From contig SCFE01000079.1 in NCBI GenBank assembly GCA_004352715.1, forward strand, positions 1,579,985 to 1,643,984: 64,000 nt of DNA. The letters run 5' to 3'. Positions within the stretch are counted from its first letter, which is position 1. Every line of letters starts with the position of its first letter. Source of the stretch: Hofstenia miamia (Eukaryota > Xenacoelomorpha > Acoela). Of this stretch, positions 39,446-48,794 are shown piece after piece. The notes under the pieces are model-generated. The model saw nothing but the letters and a program-made list of their open reading frames with translations. It did no database searches and was not told where the DNA came from. The position numbers and the translations under genes were made by a program.

Positions 39446-40079
39446 TAACAATGAACATAAGCTTGTAATCAGACAATTTCTTGAGAAATTATCAGTGATT
39501 ATTCAAATGGGTAATGCCATCCTCAAAACGTCACACTAGTTCAGTTCTTAAGCCAACTGTTTCAGTAAACCATCAATCATGAAGATTCTAATTTTGCTTA
39601 ATCTGATATTTGATTTTGTTTTGATATTGATTCTCTTACATTTGATATTATAAAATTTTTGCATAGTTGATTTTAAAGAATGTCTTTGCAAACTAATTTA
39701 TAGTATAGATATGTTTTTAGTAATTTACTAATATGAAAATATTCTACCAGAAGTTAATCAAGAACGGGCATTGAATATTTTGCAGGTACCAAGCTCAAAA
39801 TTGTGTTAAATAGAAAATGAACATAATTTATGTTTTTCAAAATTTTCAACAAAACGTGCATTCTACTAAAACAGTACTAAGACAATAGGTCTTTGTGACG
39901 GCTGAAAATTAAAGGTTCATTAACTATTTATTGATCGTGTATTTAAACTGAGGATCCATTAAGAGAATTAAACAACTCAGTTATCAATTATTTATGCAAG
40001 TTCATTTAAATTATAAATGATAGATATCGTTTTAAGTTTAATCGTTTTATTTAATTCATGACAAGGTAGTGTAAAACGA
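39446..40079. other. Upstream region of the secreted-protein gene
   Basis: AT-rich sequence with no other gene. The last 100 bp before the ATG at 40080 contain no recognisable TATA box distinct from the general AT background. Confidence 0.35.
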
Positions 40080-43000
40080 ATGAACGTAGTTTTTTTCATC
40101 TTTTTGTTAACTTTTTCAACCAGTGGCGACCCACGAGCACGAAGAACTACAAATTTCGATGATGTGCACGTACATAAATGTTTCGGAGAAGAAAACTATG
40201 AGCCAATAATGATCATAAAAGACTTAAGATGGTCTAAATGTGCCTTGAAGTGTATTTCCATGGCCTTATGCATGTCTTTTTGTCACAATGAAAAAGACTG
40301 CAAAATCTACGAAATTGATGTACATTATGAAGGTGCAACCTTAGATGATTCCTCATTTACCTATTACGGAATGGAAAAAAATTCAGACCCTAAATGCCAA
40401 TACAAAGGTCTTGAGAAGACAGCATACGACAATGACTATCCCTGCAATCTAAATGGGTGAGTAATCTAATTTTTTAGATTTAGGTGGTTTTCATAAATAC
40501 TGTAAAAAACTTAGTTTTATGAAATTTGCGATTTCCTTTAGAATAGTATTTCATTTTTAAGAGTGTTAATTCCAAAGAAAACATGAAGCCACAATTTTGG
40601 AAAAAACAGGGCAGGCTCAGAAAATTTTGAGTCGGAACAGCCCATTTTAAAAATATTAGCTAAAAATTGTGGCCCACAAATTATCCTGTGGCTTATTTAT
40701 TTTTGTTCAACCTATGCTTCCATGCATATTTTTTCGGCTTGACTCAGGCCACTGCCCACGACCTTCAGTTCAGCCCACGTGGCCCTGCCCGACCGGTTTT
40801 CACCTTTGTGAATAATTGTGTTGTTATACTTGTTGAGCTTATGAAATAATGCGCTAAATTGCAAGTTTTAATCAAATTTTGGTTTCTTAGTATTTTTAAG
40901 TATTGCAAAGATTTATCAAATATCCAGAAATATTTACTCGTAAAATGCTAATAAGATACTTACAAAACTTGAGCAGCCTCTTAAAATTATCAAGTCAAAA
41001 GAAGATATGAGGCGAAAATAAAGGCCCAAGCCTGTTCAGGAAACGTTGAGCCAGAATAGTACATGGCCTAGTCAAAGAAAAAATTCTGACCGGCAATTCA
41101 GCTCAAAGCTTACTTACACTTTGATAAGAACGGTGAACGGTCTAGTCAAACCCGGCCCAATCAGGTTCACAGATCACATGCTTTTTTGGTCCGGCCAGCT
41201 TCCATTCTTGGGCAAAAATGTATTGCAAAAGAAGTTGCGTTGCTTATCAAATATTTAGTAAATAATAGCAAATCTTAATCATATAATTGCCGAATGCAGA
41301 ATTTAACAAACTTGCTAAGCATTGTCTCACTGTTTACAAATTGCTATCTATACATGTACTTTTATCAACATTTCATATATGGCATCCAAATTGCTCTTTT
41401 GAGTTTAATTTTCAGTAAATTATACTTTTTAATGTACATAGCTTTCAAATAGCGCAAAATGAGAAATGGCATGTGTTAAGTATGACTCCCTGCATTGCAA
41501 TAGCATTTTGAGCAAGGTATTCTTAAACGAATTGAATCACACGTATTCGAATGATGTTGAATCGATTCAATATGCCTTCCAAACATCTAAAAATAAATTC
41601 TGTACTTATATATATATATAATATATATATATATATAATGTATATATAATATGTATATAATGTATATCTAAAGTATATATATATATATATATATATATAT
41701 AAGCTTGCACTAAGGTCTTAAAAACTGTTCTGTGACTAGACTACAACGTTTTTATGTAGTGCTGTGTGTCCCAACCTACTTTAACCGGATTAACCGGACC
41801 TGATTGCTTCTTAACTTAACCGGATTTTAACCGGTTTTAATCGGATCTTTAAAAATCATAGCTTGCTTTGCTCCATACATCTATACTGAATCTATTATTA
41901 ATTCTTATATGTCAAAATCAAATTGGTCTATTTCTGTGTGTTAACATTCAACTGATGTTCAATATCATATCGTCAATAACATCTTCTTCTTATTTATCTA
42001 TTTTTCAATTTTAGGGAATTTTACGGCATATTCTCGTCTCTTAATAGGCTATATTATATTATTATATCCACATTATGAAGTAAGCATTATTGAGAATGAT
42101 CGTAGTCTATCAAAATTTGATAAAGAAAATATATTCTCAAATGGTGTTCATAAATATAAATTAAATAATAAATTTAGAACTTTATGAATAATTTGAAATC
42201 TAGTCTATATAGTAACATTAAGCCGAAATAAAAATGTATTGAAACTGATGTATCCATTTCTCACAAATTTGATATTTTTTAAAATGGTGCATAAATTCTA
42301 GTATTTGAAAGGTGAAAATCTAGGACTAGAATACAATAGGAATCTTTGTACACTCTCCCACAATTATTGTTTTCTAATACAGCAATAATTGTAATCAATA
42401 AATTTTGAAAATCAGATATAGAATTACTTAACTGGATTTTAACCTGATTAACCAGTTCCTGCAGATTAACCGGCTTTACCCGGACCGGTTTACCCAGTTT
42501 TAACTTGACCGCATCCAGCACAGATTGTACAGATTGCTTAATATTTATTACAAATTATAAATTTTTATACTACTTTGCATTTTTGTTTTTATTTACTCAT
42601 GTATCAACCTCGTTACAACTCAGTTAAGGCAATCATTGAGAAGGCTTCTCAGGACGATCAGCCATTACTTGCAAATCTAAACACAACATTGAGGAAATTT
42701 ATTCACAATGTTCTGATGACAAAGAAAAAAACCAGATAGTCTCTTTAAATACCCTCACAACAACATAATACAAACTTTGGAGAATCTCATGATTAAAAAG
42801 GAACTTATACCGAAAATTGAATTTTTGGCTGGATTTGTAAATCACACATGTGATGAAATAAGGAATGAAACAATTCAGTTACATGAAAAAGTGTAAAATG
42901 CTAACATTGGTAAATGTCGGAAACTTTGTAATGACATTCAATCAAAAACTGAAATGGTTAAACTAATAAAACTGATATGTTATGAAACTAATACCAATTT

Positions 43001-46000
43001 TCCAAAATTGGCAGAAGTCCTAAAGCTGGATGTAAATTATTCATACATGAAAAAGAATTTTAAATCAATAAAGTTGAACTCAAAACAATTAAGAAATGGC
43101 TTAGAGAGTTTCATTAACAAGATTGGTGAGAATCAAAAACGTAGCTCGTTGGGCGCTTCGCGCCCAACTGGCGAGATGATAGATAGATCTATGGTTTCAC
43201 AGACAGTGACCCGCTCTGGTCTTGGAAATGGACAATCGATGCCAACTACAGGATCTGAAGATGTCCCACAACAACCCAACCCACCTGCCGAATCTGAAGG
43301 AGTTTCAAATGTTCAAGAAAGCAGAGAAAACTTAGAAATCCATGAAGAAGAGGGAGAAACCAATATACAAAATGAACCAAACAACAGTGACCAAAATGTT
43401 CGGCCAATAACATCACATCAGTCAATTCTATCATTTAATTCACAAGAAGATTTTCAGCCGCGAACCTTAGTTTTGGAAAACTACCATACTAACCAAAGGA
43501 ACCGAGTAAAACTGGATTTGGCAAAGCCTGATAGATCGAAGCCAATTAAACCTCAGTTAACAAACAGTAACCATGACTGCTTATTGTGTGGAGGAACGTT
43601 TGTCTCACACCATCAATTTGTAATGCATCTAAAGAAACACTATCCAATATTAAAGCAATACAATCTTCATTTAAACTAGTTAATTACTTTTTACCTAACC
43701 ATCTTACTAACAATGGATTCTTATGGTTAAGGCATTCATGCCACTTGGAGAAAGTATTGGATTTTTCAAAATCACTCAATTCAGAAGAGTTGAAGCTTCT
43801 GTGCAAGGGACCAAACTTTATCCCAAACTTTAAACCGCACCTTAAACAGGCTGTAAAGTTCAATACATCTAATGTACCATTACTTATTACATATAAACTT
43901 AGAAAATCATATACAAAATCGGATACTATTATCAATCAAATCTTAAAAAGAAAAGATGTTGTGATAAAGAAGTCAGATAAAGGAAATATGTTCATGGTTA
44001 TGAATATAAAGCAATATGTTACAATGGCGAAAATTCAAATTTCAAAAAATCAGTATGCACTAAAAGATGATGAAGAAGATATCAGAGAAGAAATAGAAAA
44101 CAGATTGGAAATAATTAAATATTCTTGTTATGATTTTACAAAAGGTTCGAATCATCTCTACATCTGGAACATAAAAGAGAGAAGTGGCTATATTTTCTAC
44201 CAAAAATTCATAAGAAATTAGTAGAGACTTCTATTGGAGCTATTCCCAAAGGAAGACCGGTCATTGACTGCAAAGACACAATATATTCCTATTTTGATAA
44301 ATTATTCTCTATATTAGTTAAAGACATAAAAAATGATATTATGACAACTTCAAAAGGGACTTTGGATTTCTTAGTCTTAACACAATAAGTGCAACCATCA
44401 CAGGTGATGTCGTTTTTCTAACTGCAGATGTGGAGGACCTGTATACGTCAATACCTATAAATGAATCATTGGATATAATAAAGGATGAACTACATAGAAC
44501 ACGACCATTTGGTATTACTAAACATATTATTTTTCATATGATTGAAATAATGAAAACTATTTATAAGAATAATGTCTTTAAATTTGGCAATGATAAGTAT
44601 ATCCAAAAAGATGGCCTTGCTATGGGTAGTAACTCAGCCCCATATATTGCAGATATCTTCATGTACAACCTGGAAAAGAGCACGATAGAAAAATTTAAGA
44701 GAAATATTATAATTTATAGAAGATATCTAGATGATATATTTTGTATTCTTGATGATGAAGAAATTGCTAATTTAATGATTGATGATCTAAAAGCATTACA
44801 TAAAAACATTAAGTTCACTTATGATATATCAAAAGATAAAGCAAACTTTTTAGACATTCAAATTAAGCAAAGGAATGGAGAAATTGTAAGAGGTGTCTTC
44901 ACAAAGAAAACTTCAGATCTTACAATTATTCGCCCGGATTCCTATCATCGCAATGTGACAAAGAAAAGTATCATTAAAGGACGACTACTAAATTTTTGGA
45001 GAATCTGTTCTCATACAAATGAATTTATATCTATAATAGTTAATTTTTTTAAATCACTCATGAAAATCGGATATAAAATATCCTTTCTTCTAAGACTTTA
45101 TTATGAATTTATAGACTCTATTAAAAATAAGGAATGGCCTTATATTTCTAATAAGAAAGAAAATATGAAAAGAATTAATTTTAGAAAGGCAACGAAATTG
45201 GTGTATGTCAAAGACATGAATATTAAACTATCTAATAGAATTATTTGGTACTCTTTACCTTCCCTAAAGAAAATACTGACTAGTTCGAAGTTTGGTAATA
45301 CATAGACACTAATCTCTGATAGTAAACAAGAAGGTAAATAGCAACTTGCTACTATATGGTGCTACATTTTTATAAAGTGTATAAATTTGTGAATTTTGTA
45401 ATTTTAATTTTTTCTTGATAAGGCTTTGCCGAAACGTACGTCGGATTATACTACTTTGCATTTTTGTTTTCGTTTACTCATGTATCAACCTCGTTACAAT
45501 TCAGTTAAATCTATGGTTTCACAGACAGTGACCCGCTCTGGTCTTGGAAATGAACAATCGATGCCAACTACAGGATCTGAAGATGTCCCACAACAACCCA
45601 ACCCACCTGCCGAATCTGAAGGAGTTTCAAATGTTCAAGAAAGCAGAGATAACTTAGAAATCCACGAAGAAGAGGGAGAAACCAATATACAAAATGAACC
45701 AAACAACAGCAACCAAAATGTTCGGCCAATAACATCTCATCAGTCAATCCTATCATTCAATTCACAAGAAGATTTTCAGCCGCGAACCTTAGTTTTGGAA
45801 AACTTCCATACTAACCAAAGGAACCGAGTAAAACTGGATTTGGCAAAGCTTGATAGATCGAAGCCAATTAAACCTCAGTTAACAAACAGTAACCATGACT
45901 GCTTATTGTGTGGAGGAACGTTTGTCTCAAACCATCAATTTGCAATGCATCTAAAGAAACACTATCCAATATTAAAGCAATACAATCTTCATTTAAACTA

Positions 46001-47911
46001 GTTAATTACTTTTTACCCAACCATCTTACTAACAATGGATTCTTATGGTTAAGGCATTCATGTCATTTGGAGAAAGTCTTGGATTTTTCAAAATCACTCA
46101 ATTCAGAAGAGTTGAAGCTTCTGTGCAAGGGACCAAACTTTATCCCAAACTTTAAACCGCACCTTAAAAAGGCTGTAAAGTTCAATACATCTAAAGTACC
46201 ATTACTTATTACATATAAACTTAGAANATTAGATATAGATGTACCTAATTTGTTCTAAAGGTCACCTATATAATCAAAGATAGATATTTCCTAAATTATT
46301 ATTAGTATTAGGGTACGTAAAAAACTGGCAAAAATTGAAATTTTCCTAAATGACTGTTACCAGACATTAATGAAGGAGTCCCTATGATACCAAACACATC
46401 TTTTACATAATGGAAACATAATGTTTCCACACGATAACTTGGCAAGTTCGTGCAAGATCTTGCAAGTTCCAAACAGTGGAAACACTATGTTTTTTGATGA
46501 TTTGCTGTGAAAACATAATGGAAACACAATTTTTTTTAATGTTTGTTGTCTAAACATAATGGAACCACTATGTTTTAGAGAATATTTTTGTGAAAACTTT
46601 AGGTTTATTGGGATTTTAAAGTGTAAAATAAGAGCTACTATATGCNACTCAAAACAATTAAAAAATGGCTTAGAGAGTTTCATTGACAAGATTGGTGAGA
46701 ACCAAAAACGTAGCTCGTTGGGCGCTTCGCGCCCAACTCGCAAGATAGAGAGGGTGTTTCTGGGATTTTATTATCTTGTTGAAAAGTTTCTGATCAGATT
46801 CATAAAGAATCTGCTGAATTGGGAGGAAAGTATCGATAATACTAAACCTTATTACCTTCTTCTAAACCTTGTCAATAAGCAAGCGCAAATGGGTTTAGAA
46901 AGTACCAAAGACTGGTAAAGAGATTTTAGCTAATCAGGCGGAAATCCAAGGTGTTTTAGTCTCAATATCAAGTGAGCCTCTGAGGCTGCTCCTGCAAAAT
47001 TCTTAACATGAGTTTCTTATCAAGTTCAATTCCAAGAATTCGCATGTTCTGAACACGTTGAACTCCTGGAATATGCGTAGGATATATAAAATCATTTATG
47101 TGTATATTACAGGTACTGAGTCTTTTATATTGCAATCACCATTATGAAAAACGTTTGAGTAAATAAATCTTGGGATGGTTACAGAATATTGATAATGTGA
47201 TTTATGATTTACAAAAAGCTGTATTCCTTTTCAAATCAAATACCGGTGTAGACATAGATAGATATATACTGGTAAGCTCAGCTGGAAGTTACTATCAAGA
47301 TAAAAAGTAAGGTTATCGAGAGGATAAATCGATTTAGACTAAGTTGTATTTGGTGGCCTGAAGTTTAATCTTGAAAAAATTGAAAACTTTGTTTTAAATT
47401 ACTTATATTTACAATCCAAGTGCACAATAAGTAATTTATTCAAAATTTGTTTGAAATTTTGTCTGTATTATATATTTTTGACGATAATATTGTAATCTTA
47501 TGTCTTACAATTACTTTTGTTATAAACTTGAAATAAGGATTTAAAAATACAATTTATGACATATTCTCTCAAAGAAAGTAAACTTGCAAATTAGTAGAAT
47601 TTTTTTTAAATGATAATTATTATAATTGAACACTATTACAATTGTTTTCTGTTATGATGTAAAGTTTTAGTAAAAGAATCAATGGAATGTGGAGTGGCGG
47701 GTACAGTTCAATATCTGAATGGTCAGATCCAACTCCATATACACAATGGGTGAGTATTGGATGGTTTTCAGAAAAAAGGTCACGCATGTGGACGCGAAGA
47801 GCTTATCGTTCATGTTCAAATCCCTCTCCTAAACATGGGGGTAAGTACTGTATTGGATCGGGCTATGACAACCAATATTGGACAGAATGGCAATACTATG
47901 GCTACATATAG
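40080..47911 (+). CDS. Secreted two-exon protein with PAN/apple-like and TSP1-like segments
   Basis: Exon 1 is 40080-40456 and exon 2 is 47671-47911. The donor is GG|GTGAGT at 40457 and the acceptor is GTTTTAG ending at 47670. They join in frame (377 + 241 bases) to give about 205 residues. Residues 1-16 (MNVVFFIFLLTFSTSG) form a signal peptide. Exon 1 then has eight cysteines (34, 54, 58, 64, 68, 74, 106, 122); KCALKC...LCMSFC...DC is the pattern of a PAN/apple fold. Exon 2 reads WSGGYSSISEWSD, an Arg-rich strand, and RSCSNPSPKHGGKYC, matching the later half of a thrombospondin type 1 repeat, although the usual early CS/CG cysteines are missing. It is probably extracellular and binds protein or glycan, but the ligand is unknown. 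Further exons in the 7.2-kb intron cannot be excluded. The joining of the exons is inference from phase and splice signals. Confidence 0.6.
41607..41701. repeat. Compound TA-rich array
   Basis: TA runs are separated by AATGTATATAATATGTATATAATGTATATCT-like spacers (shown here as AATGTATATAATATG and ATAATGTATATCT). It shares ATAATGTATATCT with 27492-27592. Confidence 0.85.
41757..42531. mobile_element. Putative non-autonomous element with AACCGG-rich ends
   Basis: The left edge begins TAGTGCTGTGTG and then repeats AACCGG and TTAACCGGATT. The right edge, reversed, begins TGTGCTGGATGCGG and also carries AACCGGTCCGG. The G+C-rich, self-similar ends and AT-rich centre fit a hAT-like MITE. I could not find a matching 8-bp target duplication, so boundaries are approximate. 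Confidence 0.4.
42600..42740 (+). pseudogene. PLE first ORF, N-terminal fragment
   Basis: ATG at 42603 opens a frame reading MYQPRYNSVKAIIEKASQDD and on to KKKTR before a TAG near 42738. Copy 2 keeps MYQPRYNSVK at about 45480 and then, after an internal deletion, continues into the zinc-finger ORF sequence in the same frame. This suggests that the fragment is the true beginning of ORF1 and that the stop is secondary decay. Confidence 0.45.
42954..43679 (+). CDS. PLE ORF1 with C2H2 zinc finger
   Basis: An open frame of 241 residues upstream of the RT. The middle is acidic and Ser/Asn/Gln-rich, probably disordered. The C-terminal 35 residues contain a C2H2 finger, CLLCGGTFVSHHQFVMHLKKH (Cys-x2-Cys, then His-x3/4-His; written here as CLLCGG ... 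HLKKH), and end YNLHLN. A role in RNA or DNA binding is inferred from the finger. The last three codons before the TAG overlap T_TTA_AAC. Copy 2 (45426-46001) preserves both finger and stop, with a handful of substitutions. The start is uncertain because the N-terminal part is broken (see 42600-42740). Confidence 0.6.
   Translation: MVKLIKLICYETNTNFPKLAEVLKLDVNYSYMKKNFKSIKLNSKQLRNGLESFINKIGENQKRSSLGASRPTGEMIDRSMVSQTVTRSGLGNGQSMPTTGSEDVPQQPNPPAESEGVSNVQESRENLEIHEEEGETNIQNEPNNSDQNVRPITSHQSILSFNSQEDFQPRTLVLENYHTNQRNRVKLDLAKPDRSKPIKPQLTNSNHDCLLCGGTFVSHHQFVMHLKKHYPILKQYNLHLN
43148..43168. repeat. G+C-rich perfect hairpin in PLE ORF1
   Basis: GTTGGGCGC and GCGCCCAAC enclose a TTC loop, a 9-bp perfect stem in very AT-rich surroundings. 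An identical hairpin is at 46717-46737 in the third PLE fragment. Copies 1 and 3 diverge right after it. Copy 2 lacks this region by deletion. Confidence 0.8.
43670..43676 (+). promoter_or_regulatory. Candidate -1 ribosomal frameshift site
   Basis: T TTA AAC matches the X_XXY_YYZ slippery pattern exactly in the ORF1 frame (CAT TTA AAC TAG). The stop is the next codon. After a -1 slip, reading continues CTA GTT AAT into the RT ORF. Copy 2 has the same heptamer at 45992-45998. A weak stem, TAACCAT (43696-43702) with ATGGTTA (43723-43729), starts 19 nt downstream; it loses one pair in copy 2. Confidence 0.55.
43680..45305 (+). pseudogene. PLE reverse transcriptase ORF2, frameshifted
   Basis: RT of the Penelope-like type, which would copy element RNA into DNA at a chromosomal nick. 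The first part (frame of 43586-44221) has LCKGPNFIPNF and VIKKSDKGNMFMVM, the usual PLE N-terminal RT blocks. After a shift near 44150 comes LYFLPKIHKK and GRPVIDCKDTIYSYF. After another near 44390 come motif A TADVEDLYTSIP, motif B QKDGLAMGSNSAPYIADIF, motif C YRRYLDDIF (catalytic DD) and ANFLDIQIK. The end has KGRLLNFWRICSHTNEF, then stops at 45305. There is no GIY-YIG domain. At least two frameshifts separate the blocks. The -1 relation to ORF1 is shared with copy 2 and may be natural rather than damage. Confidence 0.75.
45306..45414. other. PLE 3' untranslated segment before the ribozyme
   Basis: AT-rich sequence from the RT stop to the hammerhead-like motif, with no open frame. Confidence 0.4.
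45415..45442 (+). ncRNA. Hammerhead-ribozyme-like motif at the PLE copy junction
   Basis: The order of core parts is TTGATAA, then stem II GGC-TTT-GCC (45422-45430), then GAAAC (45431-45435), then stem III AC-GTAC-GT, then C at 45442, with predicted cleavage after GTC. This is the layout of the short type I hammerheads described in Penelope-like elements (Cervera and De la Pena). Two core positions differ from consensus CTGANGA: position 3 is T and position 8 is A. These two positions pair with each other in the folded ribozyme (C3-G8), so T3-A8 keeps the pair. Stem I is weak (C-G, T-G, T-A, then mismatches). Activity is unproven. Confidence 0.65.
45443..46226 (+). mobile_element. Penelope-like retroelement, internally deleted second copy
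   Basis: It begins at the predicted hammerhead cleavage point and follows copy 1 closely. A deletion of about 555 bp corresponds to 42632-43186 of copy 1, joining CAGTTAA to ATCTATGG. Its ORF1 (frame 45426-46001) is open through the zinc finger to the same stop, and the RT-frame N-terminal part runs to 46226, where an N ends the contig. Differences from copy 1 are few, so both copies are of similar recent age. Confidence 0.72.
46228..46645. repeat. 418-bp segment duplicated at 48183-48600
   Basis: It starts ATTAGATATAGATG and ends GCTACTATATGC, bounded by N at both ends (46227 and 46646). The same sequence, with at least one difference, lies uninterrupted at 48183-48600. Being N-bounded, this copy is probably a separately assembled contig (allele or repeat) placed here by scaffolding. 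Confidence 0.8.
46647..46746 (+). mobile_element. Third PLE fragment
   Basis: Starts ACTCAAAACAATTAAAAAATGG and matches copy 1 at about 43079-43170, including the hairpin GTTGGGCGC/GCGCCCAAC, then diverges (shown in parts: ACTCAAAACAATTA, AAAAATGG). It may be the contig that really continues from a PLE copy, or an independent insertion. Confidence 0.6.
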
Positions 47912-48118
47912 AATTTTAAATTTGTAATGTATTGGATTCGAGTAAATAACCTGATAGAATGTTAATAGTGCTTTATAGAAATGCACGCATTGTACTAATA
48001 ATTGATTTTCACTGTTGTTGATCAAAACGATTTGAAGTTGAACCTTGTGGAACCCGAGACATTAAGCCGTTGTCCAGCTTAAATCCAAATCATAGTCAAT
48101 TATTTTTTCTCTAAGGAC

Positions 48119-48124
48119 AATAAA
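48119..48124 (+). terminator. Possible poly(A) signal of the secreted-protein gene
   Basis: AATAAA about 210 bp after the stop at 47911 is the first clear downstream hexamer that I noticed. In such AT-rich DNA the word is common, so use is uncertain. Confidence 0.35.
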
Positions 48125-48182
48125 ACAATGAGCTTCTAAGTGCTGCAACATCTACAAGAAAATTTTTTGGATTTGATCACAA

Positions 48183-48600
48183 ATTAGATATAGATGTACC
48201 TAATTTGTTCTAAAGGTCACCTATATAATCAAAGATAGATACTTCCTAAATTATTATTAGTATTAGGGTACGTAAAAAACTGGCAAAAATTGAAATTTTC
48301 CTAAATGACTGTTACCAGACATTAATGAAGGAGTCCCTATGATACCAAACACATCTTTTACATAATGGAAACATAATGTTTCCACACGATAACTTGGCAA
48401 GTTCGTGCAAGATCTTGCAAGTTCCAAACAGTGGAAACACTATGTTTTTTGATGATTTGCTGTGAAAACATAATGGAAACACAATTTTTTTTAATGTTTG
48501 TTGTCTAAACATAATGGAACCACTATGTTTTAGAGAATATTTTTGTGAAAACTTTAGGTTTATTGGGATTTTAAAGTGTAAAATAAGAGCTACTATATGC
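48183..48600. repeat. Repeat segment with internal CATAATGGAAAC words
   Basis: Within this 418-bp unit (copy at 46228-46645) ACATAATGGAAAC-like words recur at least three times. TGGAAACAT-A-ATGTTTCCA forms a 9-bp palindrome and GCAAGATCTTGC a 12-bp one. The minus strand has a 96-residue open frame without domain resemblance. Function is unknown. Confidence 0.6.
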
Positions 48601-48794
48601 AATATTGTAATATGACCCAGTAAGCACAGCTCCGTTCAAACAAACTCGAAACAATGCAAATTCAGGATGTAAGCAACTACATCAAAATCTGCAGCCAACA
48701 TTTTCAGAAGCGACATTTTCAAAGCAAAAATTAATTGCTTATATATACAGTATACTTATATACACTTAAGTATACTTTAATAATTAAGTTCAAA

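Larger units (their letters stand above)
42565..45442 (+). mobile_element. Penelope-like retroelement, long first copy of a tandem
   Basis: This copy contains a broken N-terminal ORF, a zinc-finger ORF and an RT domain with Penelope-type motifs, and it runs directly into a second copy at 45443. Head-to-tail partial copies are a hallmark of Penelope-like elements (pseudo-LTRs). Homology with copy 2 begins at 42565 (TTATACTACTTTGC), equivalent to 45446. No GIY-YIG endonuclease is visible after the RT, so this would belong with endonuclease-lacking PLEs or have lost that domain. The transcript would run in the same direction as the host gene whose intron it occupies. Several frameshifts make it inactive. 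Confidence 0.72.
40457..47670 (+). other. Large intron filled with mobile elements
   Basis: The predicted intron of the secreted-protein gene. In order it holds G+C-richer repeat debris (40600-41240), a TA array (41607-41701), an AACCGG-ended element (41757-42531), the Penelope-like tandem (42565-46226), a duplicated contig piece (46228-46645) and a third PLE fragment (46647-46746). From about 46920 to 47670 I see nothing but AT-rich sequence. All PLE copies lie in the same direction as the gene. Confidence 0.55.

Noticed and set aside
40667-41258. Two plus-strand frames inside the intron
   Set aside because: They fall in G+C-richer repeat debris (repeated CCCGGCCC-like words) also seen elsewhere; no domain.
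42700-42725. CTGATGACAAAGAAAA as a second hammerhead core
   Set aside because: CTGATGA is present, but there is no stem II, no properly placed GAAA with a stem III and no cleavage triplet.
43246-43434. Minus-strand frame in PLE ORF1, repeated at 45568-45756
   Set aside because: Present in both copies only because the sense ORF is conserved; its sequence has no independent signature.
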